Shown here: positions 14,879-24,121 of the stretch, piece by piece
Position numbering within the stretch: the stretch's first letter is position 1
How the letters are laid out: every line of letters begins with the position of its first letter
NCBI GenBank assembly: GCA_041781135.1
Contig: JBHAZV010000035.1
Coordinates: forward strand, 1-30,906
DNA length: 30,906 nt
From: JAUMXJ01 sp041781135
GTDB taxonomy: Bacteria; Bacillota; Clostridia; Peptostreptococcales; Acidaminobacteraceae
Direction of reading: 5' to 3'
Position numbers and translations under genes: made by a program
The notes under the pieces: generated by a model
What the model was told of the DNA's origin: nothing
What the model saw: the letters and a program-made list of their open reading frames with translations, nothing else
The model's database searches: none

Positions 14879-15387
14879 TTTCAAGAAAGTACAGTACCGC
14901 TGTCTTTGAGGCGGCGCTCGAAGATGGCACGCTCGAACAGACAAAGGCGGAGCTTGAGCGCTTTGTCGAGCTCTATGGCGAGGCGGAGGCGGTGCTGCTT
15001 GCGCCGTCGATTAGCAAACAGGACAAGAGATTGCTGCTTGGCTCTATGCAGCTTTCGGGTCTTGTGAATGGTCTTGCCAATATCCTGCTCGAAAAGGACA
15101 GGCTTGGGATAGTACGCGAGATTAAGTTCGGTTTCGATGAAATGGCAGACGAGCACGCAAGGATCGCAAAGGCGGTCGTGAGCACTGTGGTTCCTTTGAA
15201 TGACGGTCAGTTAAGCGAACTTAAAAAGAATTTAGAAAACGCAACAGGGCTGAGTATAAGGCTTGAGACTGAGATAGATCAGGCGATCATCGGAGGTTTG
15301 GTCGTCAGGATAGGTGACAAAGTGCTCGATGGTTCGGTCAGGAGCAAATTAGAGAAGATGCTTGAGAGCATTCGGGAGATCAAATGA
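14866..15387 (+). CDS. atpH: F-type ATP synthase subunit delta
   Basis: Delta (OSCP) links the peripheral stalk to the top of F1. The 173 residues begin with SRKYSTAVFEAAL, the usual family start, contain a six-helix N-terminal domain, and end with the conserved IIGGLVVRIGDKVLDGSVRSKLEKM. It overlaps atpF upstream and atpA downstream (ATGA), so translation of stalk and alpha genes is coupled. Confidence 0.94.
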   Translation: MGEVVSRKYSTAVFEAALEDGTLEQTKAELERFVELYGEAEAVLLAPSISKQDKRLLLGSMQLSGLVNGLANILLEKDRLGIVREIKFGFDEMADEHARIAKAVVSTVVPLNDGQLSELKKNLENATGLSIRLETEIDQAIIGGLVVRIGDKVLDGSVRSKLEKMLESIREIK

Positions 15388-16880
15388 AGTTAAAACCAGA
15401 AGAAATAACATCTGTGCTCAAGGAGCAGATCAAGAATTTTGAAAAAGGCCTTGAACTTGAAGATGTCGGCACCGTTATACAGGTGGGCGACGGTATAGCG
15501 AGAGTGCACGGGCTCAGGGAGTGTATGTCCGGAGAGCTGCTCGAATTTGGCGAGGGAGTCCGCGGGATGGTTCTGAACCTTGACGAAGATTCCGTCGGCG
15601 TGGTTCTCTTTGGTTCTGACGAATATATCAAAGAGGGCGATGTAGTCAGAAGAACTAAGAAGGTAGTAGAGGTGCCGGTTGGCGAGGCGATTTTCGGCAG
15701 AGTTATTAATGCGCTCGGTCAGCCTTTGGACGGCAAGGGTCCGGTAATTACCAGCAAGACCAGGCCCGTCGAGGCTAATGCCTCCGGTGTAATTGCGCGA
15801 AAATCTGTAAACGAGCCGCTTCAGACGGGTATTAAGGCGATAGACTCAATGATACCGATAGGCAGGGGCCAGAGGGAACTTATAATCGGAGACAGGCAGA
15901 CGGGCAAGACGGCTATTGCGGTCGATACGATAATCAATCAGAAAAACACTGATGTTTACTGTATTTATGTCGCGATAGGCCAGAAGAATTCAACTGTCGC
16001 CCAGATTGTAAACAAGCTCGAAAGCGCCGGCGCAATGGATTACACATGCGTAATATCAGCTACCGCTTCCGATCCTGCGCCGCTGCAGTATCTTTCTCCG
16101 TATGCCGGCGTCGCGATGGCGGAAGAGCTTATGTATTCCGGCAAGCACGTTCTAATTATATATGATGACCTTTCGAAGCACGCAGTTGCATACAGAGCGA
16201 TGTCTCTCCTGCTCAGAAGGCCACCGGGGCGAGAAGCATATCCCGGCGACGTATTCTACCTGCATTCGAGGCTTTTGGAGAGGGCTGCAAAGCTCAGCGA
16301 CAAGCTCGGCGGCGGTTCGATAACGGCGCTGCCTATAATAGAGACGCAGGCGGGCGACGTATCCGCATACATCCCTACCAATGTTATTTCAATAACTGAC
16401 GGACAGATCTTTCTCGAATCGGAGCTCTTTTTTGCGGGGCAGCGTCCTGCCGTAAACGCCGGTATTTCAGTATCGAGGGTAGGAGGAAACGCTCAGATAA
16501 AGGCGATGAAAAAAGTCGCTTCCAAGATAAAATTAGAACTTGCACAGTACAGAGAGCTTGCGGCTTTTGCGCAGTTTGGTTCCGAACTCGACAAGGAAAC
16601 AAAGGCGACTCTCGACCACGGCGCAAGGCTTATGGCGCTTTTGAAGCAGCCGCAGTATCAGCCGATGCCTGTCGAAGAGCAGGTGGCTTCGATATATGCG
16701 ATTGTCAACGGCTATATGGCGGATGTCGAGGTTGCGGATATCAGCAGGTTTGAGAAAGAATATCTTGAGTATATGAGGAATAACCACGCGGATGTCCTGC
16801 AATCGCTTGCAAAACCTGCCGGACTTACCGACGATGTAGAGGCGGCTCTTGTAAAAGCGATAAAGGCGTTTAAGGGATAG
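15384..16880 (+). CDS. atpA: F-type ATP synthase subunit alpha
   Basis: The non-catalytic nucleotide-binding subunit of F1, 498 residues. The N-terminal beta barrel (about 25-92) is followed by the nucleotide domain with Walker A GDRQTGKT near 169-176, LLIYDDLSKHAVAYR-like Walker B region, the alpha signature PAVNAGISVSRVGG, and the C-terminal helical bundle. Everything expected is present at the normal length. It is preceded by a 4-nt overlap with atpH and followed by atpG after 2 nt. Confidence 0.98.
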   Translation: MKLKPEEITSVLKEQIKNFEKGLELEDVGTVIQVGDGIARVHGLRECMSGELLEFGEGVRGMVLNLDEDSVGVVLFGSDEYIKEGDVVRRTKKVVEVPVGEAIFGRVINALGQPLDGKGPVITSKTRPVEANASGVIARKSVNEPLQTGIKAIDSMIPIGRGQRELIIGDRQTGKTAIAVDTIINQKNTDVYCIYVAIGQKNSTVAQIVNKLESAGAMDYTCVISATASDPAPLQYLSPYAGVAMAEELMYSGKHVLIIYDDLSKHAVAYRAMSLLLRRPPGREAYPGDVFYLHSRLLERAAKLSDKLGGGSITALPIIETQAGDVSAYIPTNVISITDGQIFLESELFFAGQRPAVNAGISVSRVGGNAQIKAMKKVASKIKLELAQYRELAAFAQFGSELDKETKATLDHGARLMALLKQPQYQPMPVEEQVASIYAIVNGYMADVEVADISRFEKEYLEYMRNNHADVLQSLAKPAGLTDDVEAALVKAIKAFKG

Positions 16881-16882
16881 TT

Positions 16883-17734
16883 ATGGCAAATACTCGGGAT
16901 ATCAGGAGAAAGATAAAGTCGGTAGGCTCGACAATGCAGATAACGAGCGCATTTGAACTCGTTTCCTCAGCCAAGCTCAGAAGGGCGAGGAATAAACTGG
17001 ATGCGTCCAAACCGTATTTTGAAAAACTCCGCACCATGCTTGCAGATGCCCTCGGCACAGGCAGCGGGCAGGGCAATTTGTTTCTGAAGCCGTCAAAAAT
17101 GGAGAATCCGCTCGTGATAGTGCTCACATCTGATAGAGGGCTGTGCGGCGGGTTTAACAGCAATGCGACAAAGAGCGCTTTGGAAGTAGAGAACGCTGTG
17201 TACTACTGCTTCGGTAAAAAGGGAGCCGATGCGGTTCGCAGCAGAAGCGATATCACTGTGGTCGGTTCGCTCAACGGACAGACAGAAAAACCTACATTCG
17301 AGGCTGCAAACAGGATAGCCGAAAGGGCGGTTGCCATGTATAGGAGCGGAGAAGTCGACGGCGTGATTCTTGTTTATTCCAAGTTTGTCAGCACGATTTC
17401 TTTCGCGCCGACGCATTTGCAGCTTTTGCCGCTCGTGCGCAGCGCGGCAGATACTTCTGAGTCTGAACCTGCATCCGAACTGGTTTACTTTGAACCCGGC
17501 AGAGACGAGGTCATCAGCATGATAACTCCAAAGTATGTCGCATCGCTCATCTATGGAGCGATGATAGAGTCGTCGGCATCGGAGCAGGCGGCAAGAAGGC
17601 TGGCAATGGAGGCGGCGACCGGCAATGCTCAGGAGATTATTGAAGAACTAACTCTCACATACAACCAGGCTCGACAGGCGGCGATTACTCAAGAAATTTC
17701 CGAGATCGTGGGCGGTGCGGAAGCGCTTTCATAG
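16883..17734 (+). CDS. atpG: F-type ATP synthase subunit gamma
   Basis: Gamma is the central rotor shaft. The 283 residues begin ANTRDIRRKIKSVGSTMQIT and carry LTSDRGLCGGFN. The C-terminal helix contains LTLTYNQARQAAITQEISEIVGGAEAL, the conserved coiled-coil end. It begins just after atpA with no clear gap, and the atpD ribosome site begins 15 nt after its stop. Confidence 0.96.
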   Translation: MANTRDIRRKIKSVGSTMQITSAFELVSSAKLRRARNKLDASKPYFEKLRTMLADALGTGSGQGNLFLKPSKMENPLVIVLTSDRGLCGGFNSNATKSALEVENAVYYCFGKKGADAVRSRSDITVVGSLNGQTEKPTFEAANRIAERAVAMYRSGEVDGVILVYSKFVSTISFAPTHLQLLPLVRSAADTSESEPASELVYFEPGRDEVISMITPKYVASLIYGAMIESSASEQAARRLAMEAATGNAQEIIEELTLTYNQARQAAITQEISEIVGGAEALS

Positions 17735-17757
17735 TGCGAGCAAAAGACGGAGGATTT

Positions 17758-19155
17758 ATGAATAATATAGGGAAAATAGTCAGAATAATCGGGCCGGTAC
17801 TCGATATAAGATTTGAAGAAAAATTGCCGCATATCAATGAGGCGATTACAATAAATCACGGTGATATAAGCGTTGTCGCAGAAGTGGCTCAGCATGTCGG
17901 CGATAATGTTGTAAGGGCTGTTGCAATGAGTTCGACTGACGGGCTTATGAGGGGCATAGAAGCCGTTGCGACCGGATCGCCTATCAAGGTTCCTGTCGGC
18001 GCGGCGACCCTCGGTAGATTGATAAACGTAATTGGCGAAACTATAGATGAAGGCGAGCAGATAAAAGAGGGCGAAGCAGAATTTTGGCCGATACACAGGC
18101 CTGCTCCGGGTTTTGTTGAGCAGGGCACTTCCGCCGAGATGCTTGAAACCGGAATAAAAGTTGTCGACCTGATCGCACCGTATTCAAAGGGTGGAAAGAT
18201 AGGACTGTTCGGCGGTGCAGGCGTCGGTAAGACTGTTATTATTCAGGAGCTTATAAATAATATAGCTACTAATCATGGCGGACTTTCGGTGTTTGCAGGA
18301 GTTGGCGAGCGAACGCGAGAGGGCAACGACCTTTATTACGAGATGAAGGAGAGCGGTGTAATAGACAAAACTACGCTCGTGTTTGGACAGATGAACGAGC
18401 CGCCGGGAGCTCGAATGAGGGTTGCGCTCACAGGTCTCACAATGGCTGAGTATTTTAGGGACAGCGAAAAAAAGGACGTGTTGCTGTTTATTGACAATAT
18501 TTTCAGATTTACCCAGGCGGGTTCGGAGGTTTCGGCTCTGCTCGGGCGAATGCCTTCTGCGGTAGGTTACCAGCCGACCCTTGCTACCGACATGGGTGCG
18601 CTTCAAGAAAGGATAACCTCTACGGACAAGGGTTCGATAACATCAGTTCAGGCTGTATATGTGCCTGCGGACGACCTTACAGACCCGGCTCCGGCGACTA
18701 CGTTTACTCATCTTGATGCTACTACGGTTCTTTCGAGAAAAATTTCCGAGCTTGGTATATATCCGGCCGTAGATCCGCTTGACTCCACTTCAAGAATACT
18801 TTCTCCGGAGGTCGTAGGAGAGGAGCATTACAGCGTGGCGCGAAGAGTTCAGGAAATCCTGCAGAGGTACAACGAGCTTCAGGACATTATCGCAATCCTC
18901 GGAATGGACGAACTTTCGGACGCCGACAAGCTCGTCGTTTCGCGAGCGAGAAAAATCCAGAGATTCCTTTCGCAGCCGTTTACAGTAGCTGAGCAGTTCA
19001 CGGGTTTCGAGGGCAAGTATGTCCCTATAAAAGAAACTGTTCGAGGTTTTAAGGAAATTCTGGACGGTCTCCACGACGAAATCCCGGAACAGTTCTTCTT
19101 TTTCTGTGGCGGAATAGACGATGTAATAGAAAAATACAAGAAGAGTAGGGGGTAG
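17758..19155 (+). CDS. atpD: F-type ATP synthase subunit beta
   Basis: The catalytic subunit of F1, 465 residues. Walker A GGAGVGKT lies at 152-159, the catalytic Glu in GVGERTREGND, Walker B in VLLFIDNIFRFTQAG, and the family signature PAVDPLDSTSR. I use ATG 17758 because GGAGG at 17749-17753 precedes it; the longer frame from 17734 would overlap the atpG stop and adds a non-conserved start. The C-terminal DELSD motif that contacts epsilon is present (MDELSDADK). Confidence 0.98.
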   Translation: MNNIGKIVRIIGPVLDIRFEEKLPHINEAITINHGDISVVAEVAQHVGDNVVRAVAMSSTDGLMRGIEAVATGSPIKVPVGAATLGRLINVIGETIDEGEQIKEGEAEFWPIHRPAPGFVEQGTSAEMLETGIKVVDLIAPYSKGGKIGLFGGAGVGKTVIIQELINNIATNHGGLSVFAGVGERTREGNDLYYEMKESGVIDKTTLVFGQMNEPPGARMRVALTGLTMAEYFRDSEKKDVLLFIDNIFRFTQAGSEVSALLGRMPSAVGYQPTLATDMGALQERITSTDKGSITSVQAVYVPADDLTDPAPATTFTHLDATTVLSRKISELGIYPAVDPLDSTSRILSPEVVGEEHYSVARRVQEILQRYNELQDIIAILGMDELSDADKLVVSRARKIQRFLSQPFTVAEQFTGFEGKYVPIKETVRGFKEILDGLHDEIPEQFFFFCGGIDDVIEKYKKSRG

Positions 19156-19156
19156 T

Positions 19157-19567
19157 GTGGCTCGAAAGTTCAAGGTCAGCGTGCTCGCTCCCGACAGGGT
19201 ATTTTTCGACGGCGAGACCGAGCTGATGATACTTACCGGAACTGAGGGTATGTTCGGAGTTATGTATGATAGGCAGCCTTCTGTGGTTCCGCTTGCCATA
19301 GGAAGTATCAAGCTGAAAAACGACGATGGAACATATTCCGTGGCTGCCTCCGGTTCAGGTCTTTTTACTATGCGCGACTCGGAGGCTACCGTGCTGATAG
19401 ACTCGGCTGAATGGATAGACGAAATAGATCTCGACAGGGCAACTGAAGCAAAAAAACGAGCCGAGGAGAGGCTGAGCAAGTCAAACGAGGGGATTGATTT
19501 TATTCGCGCGGAGGCGGCGCTCAGAAGGGCGATTAATAGGATAAAGCTTGGCGAGCGAGGAAGGTAA
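19157..19567 (+). CDS. atpC: F-type ATP synthase subunit epsilon
   Basis: Epsilon binds gamma and can inhibit ATP hydrolysis. The 136 residues start with GTG 1 nt after the atpD stop, with AGTAGGGGG as ribosome site. The N-terminal beta sandwich shows LAPDRVFFDGETELMILTGTEGMFGV, and the C-terminal helical hairpin (about 90-132, EAKKRAEERL, ALRRAINRIK) is complete, so inhibition is possible. It closes the operon; no terminator follows and cmk begins 10 nt later. Confidence 0.94.
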   Translation: MARKFKVSVLAPDRVFFDGETELMILTGTEGMFGVMYDRQPSVVPLAIGSIKLKNDDGTYSVAASGSGLFTMRDSEATVLIDSAEWIDEIDLDRATEAKKRAEERLSKSNEGIDFIRAEAALRRAINRIKLGERGR

Positions 19568-19577
19568 TCATAAACAT

Positions 19578-20204
19578 ATGAAAATAGCGATAGATGGTCC
19601 GTCAGCTTCGGGAAAATCCACTGTCGCCCGTATAGTTGCGGAAAGGCTTGGTTTTTTGTACCTTGATACCGGCGCGATGTACAGGACGGTGGCGGCCGTT
19701 GCTTTAAGGTGCGGCGCTGATCCTGCCTCCGAAAAATCGGTTTTGGAAGCAATGGATGCTGTGCTTACAGAAACCGGAGAATTGCCGTTAATTCCTGACT
19801 GTGAGCTGCGCTCCGCCGAAGTTTCGGCTGTTGTGTCCGATGTTTCTTCGCATATTGGCGTAAGGGAAAAGCTTGTTCGGATGCAGCGCGTGGCGGCAGA
19901 CAGCGCAGACATAGTAATGGACGGTCGCGATATAGGTTCGGTCGTGCTTCCGAACGCCGAGCTCAAGATATATCTTGACGCATCTGCGGAAATAAGGGCC
20001 GAGAGGCGCGCTGCGCAGTCTGGCGGCAACTATGAAGAAATTTTGGCGGCTATCAGGGAGCGCGACCACAAGGATATGACAAAGCCCGTCGGCGCGCTTC
20101 TCCAAACGCCTGATGCGCATCTGATAGATTCGTCCGATATGACGATAGATGAGGTCGTAAATAAAATTGTGGATTTGGCTTCAAAAATCGCATTGACATA
20201 TTGA
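19578..20204 (+). CDS. cmk: Cytidylate kinase
   Basis: CMP/dCMP kinase of pyrimidine nucleotide supply, about 208 residues. The P-loop GPSASGKST is at residues 7-15, followed by YLDTGAMYRTVA, VMDGRDIGSVVLPNAELKIYLDASAEIRAERR, and the lid region with RERDHKDMTKPVGAL, all family landmarks. A longer frame from TTG 19548 overlaps atpC; ATG 19578 gives the canonical KIAIDGPSASGK start. GAGGAAGG lies about 12 nt upstream. With no terminator after atpC it may be partly read from the atp promoter. The order cmk-ispH-rpsA is typical of clostridia. Confidence 0.95.
   Translation: MKIAIDGPSASGKSTVARIVAERLGFLYLDTGAMYRTVAAVALRCGADPASEKSVLEAMDAVLTETGELPLIPDCELRSAEVSAVVSDVSSHIGVREKLVRMQRVAADSADIVMDGRDIGSVVLPNAELKIYLDASAEIRAERRAAQSGGNYEEILAAIRERDHKDMTKPVGALLQTPDAHLIDSSDMTIDEVVNKIVDLASKIALTY
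20193..20198 (+). promoter_or_regulatory. Possible -35 element upstream of ispH
   Basis: A perfect TTGACA lies at 20193-20198 at the end of cmk. The matching -10 is poor (GATAAG or ATAAGT near 20215-20221), so this is a weak or regulated promoter at best. Confidence 0.35.
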
Positions 20205-20234
20205 TTTATTTACAGATAAGTGTTACGCTTAAAA

Positions 20235-21074
20235 GTGTATTCGACAATAAAAATCGGTGAGTTTTCAGGTTTCTGCTACGGTGTCAGAGCTGCGGTAGAA
20301 AAACTGGAAAGCGTTGCGGGAGAAGGCGTCTGTACCTATGGCGACATTATTCACAACAGCTGTGTCGTCAAAAGGTTTTCCGACATCGGAGTTCGCAGCG
20401 TCAGCGCTCTCAAAGATATCGAAGAAGGGGGCACGGTGGTCTTTAGAGCACACGGAGTTCCCAAATCGGTATATAACGATGCAGAGCGCCGCGGTTTGAA
20501 GGTTGTCGATGCAACATGTCCGTTTGTCGCAAAAATACACCACATTGTCCGCAAAGCATCCGAAAACGGCAGAAAGGTCGTTGTTTTTGGAAACAGCGAA
20601 CATCCCGAGGTCAAAGGCATAGTAGGATGGTGCGATGATGCGGTGGTGTTTTCGGGTGCGGAAGAGGCGTACCCGATAGGCGGCGATGTCACATTGGTGG
20701 TTCAGACTACATACGACAGCGTTCGTTTCGAGAACTCGCTAAGCGCAATAAGCAAGCTGTTTCCGGGAGCCGAGGTGCACAACACGATTTGCCCGGCGAC
20801 AAAGCAGAGGCAGCTTGCGGCTGTGGAGCTTGCGAACGATTCTGACTTGGTAATCGTAGTCGGGGACAGGAAAAGCTCGAATACTAAGGAGCTTTTTAAG
20901 ATTTGCAGCGCTGTTACAGACGCTGTAATGGTAGAAAGTGCCTTTGATCTCGCAGTCGGCGAGTTTAAGGATAAACACAGAATCGGAGTTATTGGCGGTG
21001 CGTCTACGCCGGATGATCTAATAACGGAAGTGATTCAAAAATTGAGAAAAGAGAGGAACTCAAATGGTGAATGA
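20235..21074 (+). CDS. ispH: 4-hydroxy-3-methylbut-2-enyl diphosphate reductase
   Basis: IspH makes IPP and DMAPP from HMBPP in the last step of the MEP isoprenoid pathway, using a 4Fe-4S cluster. The three cluster cysteines are at about 14 (SGFCYGV), 95 (DATCPFV) and 186 (NTICPATKQRQ), with the spacing seen in the family. Conserved His-containing motifs RAHGVP and NSEHPEV and the C-terminal GGASTPDDLI are also there. It overlaps the S1 gene by 11 nt; in several clostridia the two are fused in one protein, here they are separate. No ATG or Shine-Dalgarno exists near the N-terminus: GTG 20235 and GTG 20220 are the candidates, so the start is uncertain by a few codons. Confidence 0.92.
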   Translation: MYSTIKIGEFSGFCYGVRAAVEKLESVAGEGVCTYGDIIHNSCVVKRFSDIGVRSVSALKDIEEGGTVVFRAHGVPKSVYNDAERRGLKVVDATCPFVAKIHHIVRKASENGRKVVVFGNSEHPEVKGIVGWCDDAVVFSGAEEAYPIGGDVTLVVQTTYDSVRFENSLSAISKLFPGAEVHNTICPATKQRQLAAVELANDSDLVIVVGDRKSSNTKELFKICSAVTDAVMVESAFDLAVGEFKDKHRIGVIGGASTPDDLITEVIQKLRKERNSNGE

Positions 21075-22182
21075 AAATTCGATGGCAGAACTAATGGATC
21101 AGATGCAGGGTACTATCAGCATCCCAAGACCCGGAACAATTGTCAAAGGCAAGATTATAATGGTTACTCCGGACAAGCTGTTTGTAAATATCGGCTGCAA
21201 GAGTGATGGAGTAATCCCAAAGAGCGAAATCTCTGTCGATTCGAATTTGAATTTGGAAGAGGTTTACAGTGTCGATCAGGATGTCGATGTATATGTCGTC
21301 AGCAAGGACGATGGAGAAGGTAATGTACTCCTCTCAATAAAGAGAGTTTCGCTTGACAAAGATTGGGAAGTGCTCAAAAACTTCAAGGAGAGCGGAGAGG
21401 AGTTTGCCGTCAAGGTCACAGAGATGGTCAAAAACGGCGTTGCGGCTTATTACAATGATATTAGAGGATTTATACCTGCGTCGCAGCTCGGAATTAAATT
21501 TACAAAGAATCTCAAGCCTTTTGTCGGAAAGGAACTGATGGTTGTGGTCGAAGAGGTCGATAGGAGCAAGAAAAAGGCGATTTTTTCGCATAAGCCGATC
21601 GCGCTAAGAGAACATCAGCAGAGAGAGGACGAATTCTGGGGCCGCATAGAGACAGGAATTATAGTAAAGGGCGGCGTCAAGCGCATTACGGATTTTGGCG
21701 TGTTTGTCGATATCGGAGGCAAGGACGGTCTTGTGCATAATTCTGAAATTTCTTGGGGCGGCAGACCTCGACTTCAGTCGGATATGGTAAAGGTTGGCGA
21801 TATTATTGATGTGAAGGTTTTGGATGCAAACCGCGAAAAGGACAGAGTTTCCCTCAGTATCAAAAAGGTCACCCCGGAGCCTTGGTCGGATTTTGAACAC
21901 AGGTACTATGTAGACTATATCTACCGCGGCAAGGTGGTAAATATTACTGATTTCGGCGCATTTATCGAGCTTGAGCCGGGTGTAGAGGGTCTTGTGCATG
22001 TTTCGCACATAACAAGAAAGCACATAAAGCATCCTTCGGAGGTCTTGGAACTTGGGCAGGCAGTAGAGGTGAAGATACTCGAATATTCTCTTCCTGAAAA
22101 GAGGGTAAAATTATCGATAAAGGCTGTCGAAGAAGAAGATGCTATGAATGAGGCGGAAGCGCAGCAATCAGAAGAAGCGTAG
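21064..22182 (+). CDS. rpsA: S1 RNA-binding domain protein (RpsA-like)
   Basis: A 372-residue protein of four S1 domains in tandem, at about 22-95, 108-180, 196-263 and 280-351. The last two are the most typical, with GGVKRITDFGVFVDIGGKDG and GKVVNITDFGAFIELEPG. E. coli S1 has six domains; Bacillota proteins of this class have four and may be ribosome-associated or mRNA-binding, and their role in initiation is less clear. GAGAGGAA precedes the ATG inside the end of ispH, so it is coupled to ispH. The C-terminus is acidic (EEEDAMNEAEAQQSEEA). A terminator follows. Confidence 0.92.
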   Translation: MVNENSMAELMDQMQGTISIPRPGTIVKGKIIMVTPDKLFVNIGCKSDGVIPKSEISVDSNLNLEEVYSVDQDVDVYVVSKDDGEGNVLLSIKRVSLDKDWEVLKNFKESGEEFAVKVTEMVKNGVAAYYNDIRGFIPASQLGIKFTKNLKPFVGKELMVVVEEVDRSKKKAIFSHKPIALREHQQREDEFWGRIETGIIVKGGVKRITDFGVFVDIGGKDGLVHNSEISWGGRPRLQSDMVKVGDIIDVKVLDANREKDRVSLSIKKVTPEPWSDFEHRYYVDYIYRGKVVNITDFGAFIELEPGVEGLVHVSHITRKHIKHPSEVLELGQAVEVKILEYSLPEKRVKLSIKAVEEEDAMNEAEAQQSEEA

Positions 22183-22199
22183 TATATAAAAAGTATCAG

Positions 22200-22221
22200 A
22201 AAGAGCCTTATGGCTCTTTTT
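22200..22221 (+). terminator. Terminator after rpsA
   Basis: AAAGAGCC (22200-22207) and GGCTCTTT (22212-22219) flank a TTAT loop, with the T-run merging into the stem end. It separates the cmk-ispH-rpsA unit from cheR. Confidence 0.88.
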
Positions 22222-22237
22222 GTAGAATAGGGAGAGT

Positions 22238-23014
22238 ATGCAGGGTTACGAAGGTTTTACGGCAAAGGTTTACAAGCTGACGAAGCTGGATCTTAACAGT
22301 TATAAAGAAAAGCAGATGAAAAGGCGCATCGAATCTTTAATTTCGAGGCGAAAAATTAAAAGTTTCGACGAGTATTTTGATTTAATTTCTAAAGATCAAG
22401 ATGCATTTGATGAGTTTATAAATTTTCTTACGATCAATGTGTCGGAATTTTACAGAAATGATAATCAGTGGGCTGTTTTGAAAAATACAGTGATGCCGGA
22501 GCTTATGAGCCGCAATAAGCGACCAAAAATCTGGTCTGCCGCTTGTTCTACCGGCGAGGAGCCATATTCGCTGGTGATGCTGATGTCAGAACTTATGCCT
22601 CTTAAGGATGTCAAGATTTTTGCGTGCGATTTTGATATGGGGGCGATTGCTAAGGCAAAGGCGGGGATGTATACCGAGAAGAGTATTGCCAAAGTTCCGC
22701 CTGCACTTAAGACAAAGTATTTTGAAAATGTCGGAAAGGGTCTCGTCAAAATAAGCGATGCAATTAAGGCGCAGGTAGAGTTCAAGAAAATGAACCTTTT
22801 GCTCGATTCGTATCCGAGCGGTTATGACCTCATAGTGTGCAGAAATGTAATGATTTATTTCACAGATGAGGCTAAAGATATGATGTATAGGAAATTCCAC
22901 GACAGTCTGGTTCCCGGTGGGTATCTTTTTGTCGGAAGCACCGAGCAGATAATTCAGCCCGGGCAGTACGGCTTCGAAACGGATAAGACATTTTTCTACA
23001 GAAGGATAAAGTAG
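22238..23014 (+). CDS. cheR: CheR-type chemotaxis protein methyltransferase
   Basis: A 258-residue SAM-dependent glutamate O-methyltransferase of the CheR family. The small helical N-terminal domain (about 1-75) ends in TINVSEFYRND, the counterpart of the usual NETxFFR. The SAM-binding domain shows KIWSAACSTGEEPYSLVML, FACDFDM, and DLIVCRNVMIYF. CheR methylates glutamates of chemoreceptors, but no receptor, CheA, CheB or CheW is in the window, and the gene is joined to a DegS/DegU-type pair (1-nt overlap with the kinase). Its target may thus be a distant receptor set or something non-chemotactic. GGGAGAG is the ribosome site. Confidence 0.92.
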   Translation: MQGYEGFTAKVYKLTKLDLNSYKEKQMKRRIESLISRRKIKSFDEYFDLISKDQDAFDEFINFLTINVSEFYRNDNQWAVLKNTVMPELMSRNKRPKIWSAACSTGEEPYSLVMLMSELMPLKDVKIFACDFDMGAIAKAKAGMYTEKSIAKVPPALKTKYFENVGKGLVKISDAIKAQVEFKKMNLLLDSYPSGYDLIVCRNVMIYFTDEAKDMMYRKFHDSLVPGGYLFVGSTEQIIQPGQYGFETDKTFFYRRIK

Positions 23015-24105
23015 TGAAAAGCGCATCTTTTAGTAAGATCGAAAAGCTTCTCAGGGAGTCGCGGAATGCGGTTGAGGAGAGTGGCCGCAAGATAGATACG
23101 ATAGTCACTAATACCCGCGAAAAAATACACAGGCTAAAAGACGAACTCATAGAGGTCGGAGCCAGGATCGCCGCGCTGATAATGAATGTCGATGCTCTGG
23201 ATAAAAATATTGCAGAGCTCAGGACAAAGGCAAAATCTTTTGAGGCTTCGTTTGGAAAGGATGCGGACGAAACCAAGGCTGTTTATTTGCAGCTGAAGGA
23301 ATGCGCTTTTAAGGCGGAACAGTCGCGCAAAGAGGAATCGGAGCTGATTATAAGGCGCAATTCCATAGAGCGTTTTTTGAAAGAAAATGGCGAACTTTTG
23401 GACGAATCTGAAAAGGTGCTTAAGCAGGTGTTGGTAGCGCTGAGCTACCTTGATCCGGATGCGTTGCCCTCTTCGGACAAGATTGTGCTTAGGGTCATAA
23501 ATGCTTCTGACGCAGAGAAGAAGCGACTTTCGAGGGATATACATGACGGACCGGCTCAGTCGCTTGTAAATATAATGCTGATTGCGGAATATGCGGAAAA
23601 AATTGTCGATATTTCGCCGAATCAGCTTAAGAATGAGCTGAAAAACATAAAAATTGCGGCAAAGGACACGCTTACGGACATAAGGCGCATAATATTCGAT
23701 CTTATGCCGTATACAATGACTGACTATGGCATAGTCGAGACTCTTGGCAATATGTTTCAGAATTCCGGCGATGTAGCATGCGAGCTTCATATTGACGAAA
23801 AAGCAAAAATTGTTTCTAAAACCATTGAAAATAATCTTTTCAGGATTGTTCAGGAGGTGACTTCAAATATCAAGAAGCATTCTCATGCAAAGAATGTCAA
23901 TGTGGACATGACAGTAGACAAGGAAGCGGTCAGACTCAAGATTGCAGATGACGGCGTTGGATTCGACAGGGAGCAGCTGTCAAATTCGGGCTATGGACTT
24001 GTCAGTATAAGGGATAGGGTAGAACTGCTGGATGGGGTTGTAAGCATTGATTCACAAAAGGGCAAGGGGACTAAGATTTCGATAGTTGTTCCCAATAAGG
24101 AATAG
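23014..24105 (+). CDS. degS: DegS-like cytoplasmic sensor histidine kinase
   Basis: A 363-residue soluble histidine kinase with no membrane segment. About residues 1-165 are charged coiled coil, as in the DegS sensor region. The HisKA_3 dimerisation motif RDIHDGPAQSLVN places the phospho-acceptor His at 177, followed by DIRRIIFDLMPY. The ATPase domain has an N-box LFRIVQEVTSNIKKHSHA and G-box DDGVGFD and GYGLVSIRDRVELL. It starts with GTG overlapping the cheR stop by one base, and the regulator follows after 16 nt, so the three genes form one unit. The stimulus is unknown; DegS of B. subtilis senses salt, flagellar state and other signals. Confidence 0.9.
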   Translation: MKSASFSKIEKLLRESRNAVEESGRKIDTIVTNTREKIHRLKDELIEVGARIAALIMNVDALDKNIAELRTKAKSFEASFGKDADETKAVYLQLKECAFKAEQSRKEESELIIRRNSIERFLKENGELLDESEKVLKQVLVALSYLDPDALPSSDKIVLRVINASDAEKKRLSRDIHDGPAQSLVNIMLIAEYAEKIVDISPNQLKNELKNIKIAAKDTLTDIRRIIFDLMPYTMTDYGIVETLGNMFQNSGDVACELHIDEKAKIVSKTIENNLFRIVQEVTSNIKKHSHAKNVNVDMTVDKEAVRLKIADDGVGFDREQLSNSGYGLVSIRDRVELLDGVVSIDSQKGKGTKISIVVPNKE

Positions 24106-24121
24106 AATAGTGAGGAGTGCA

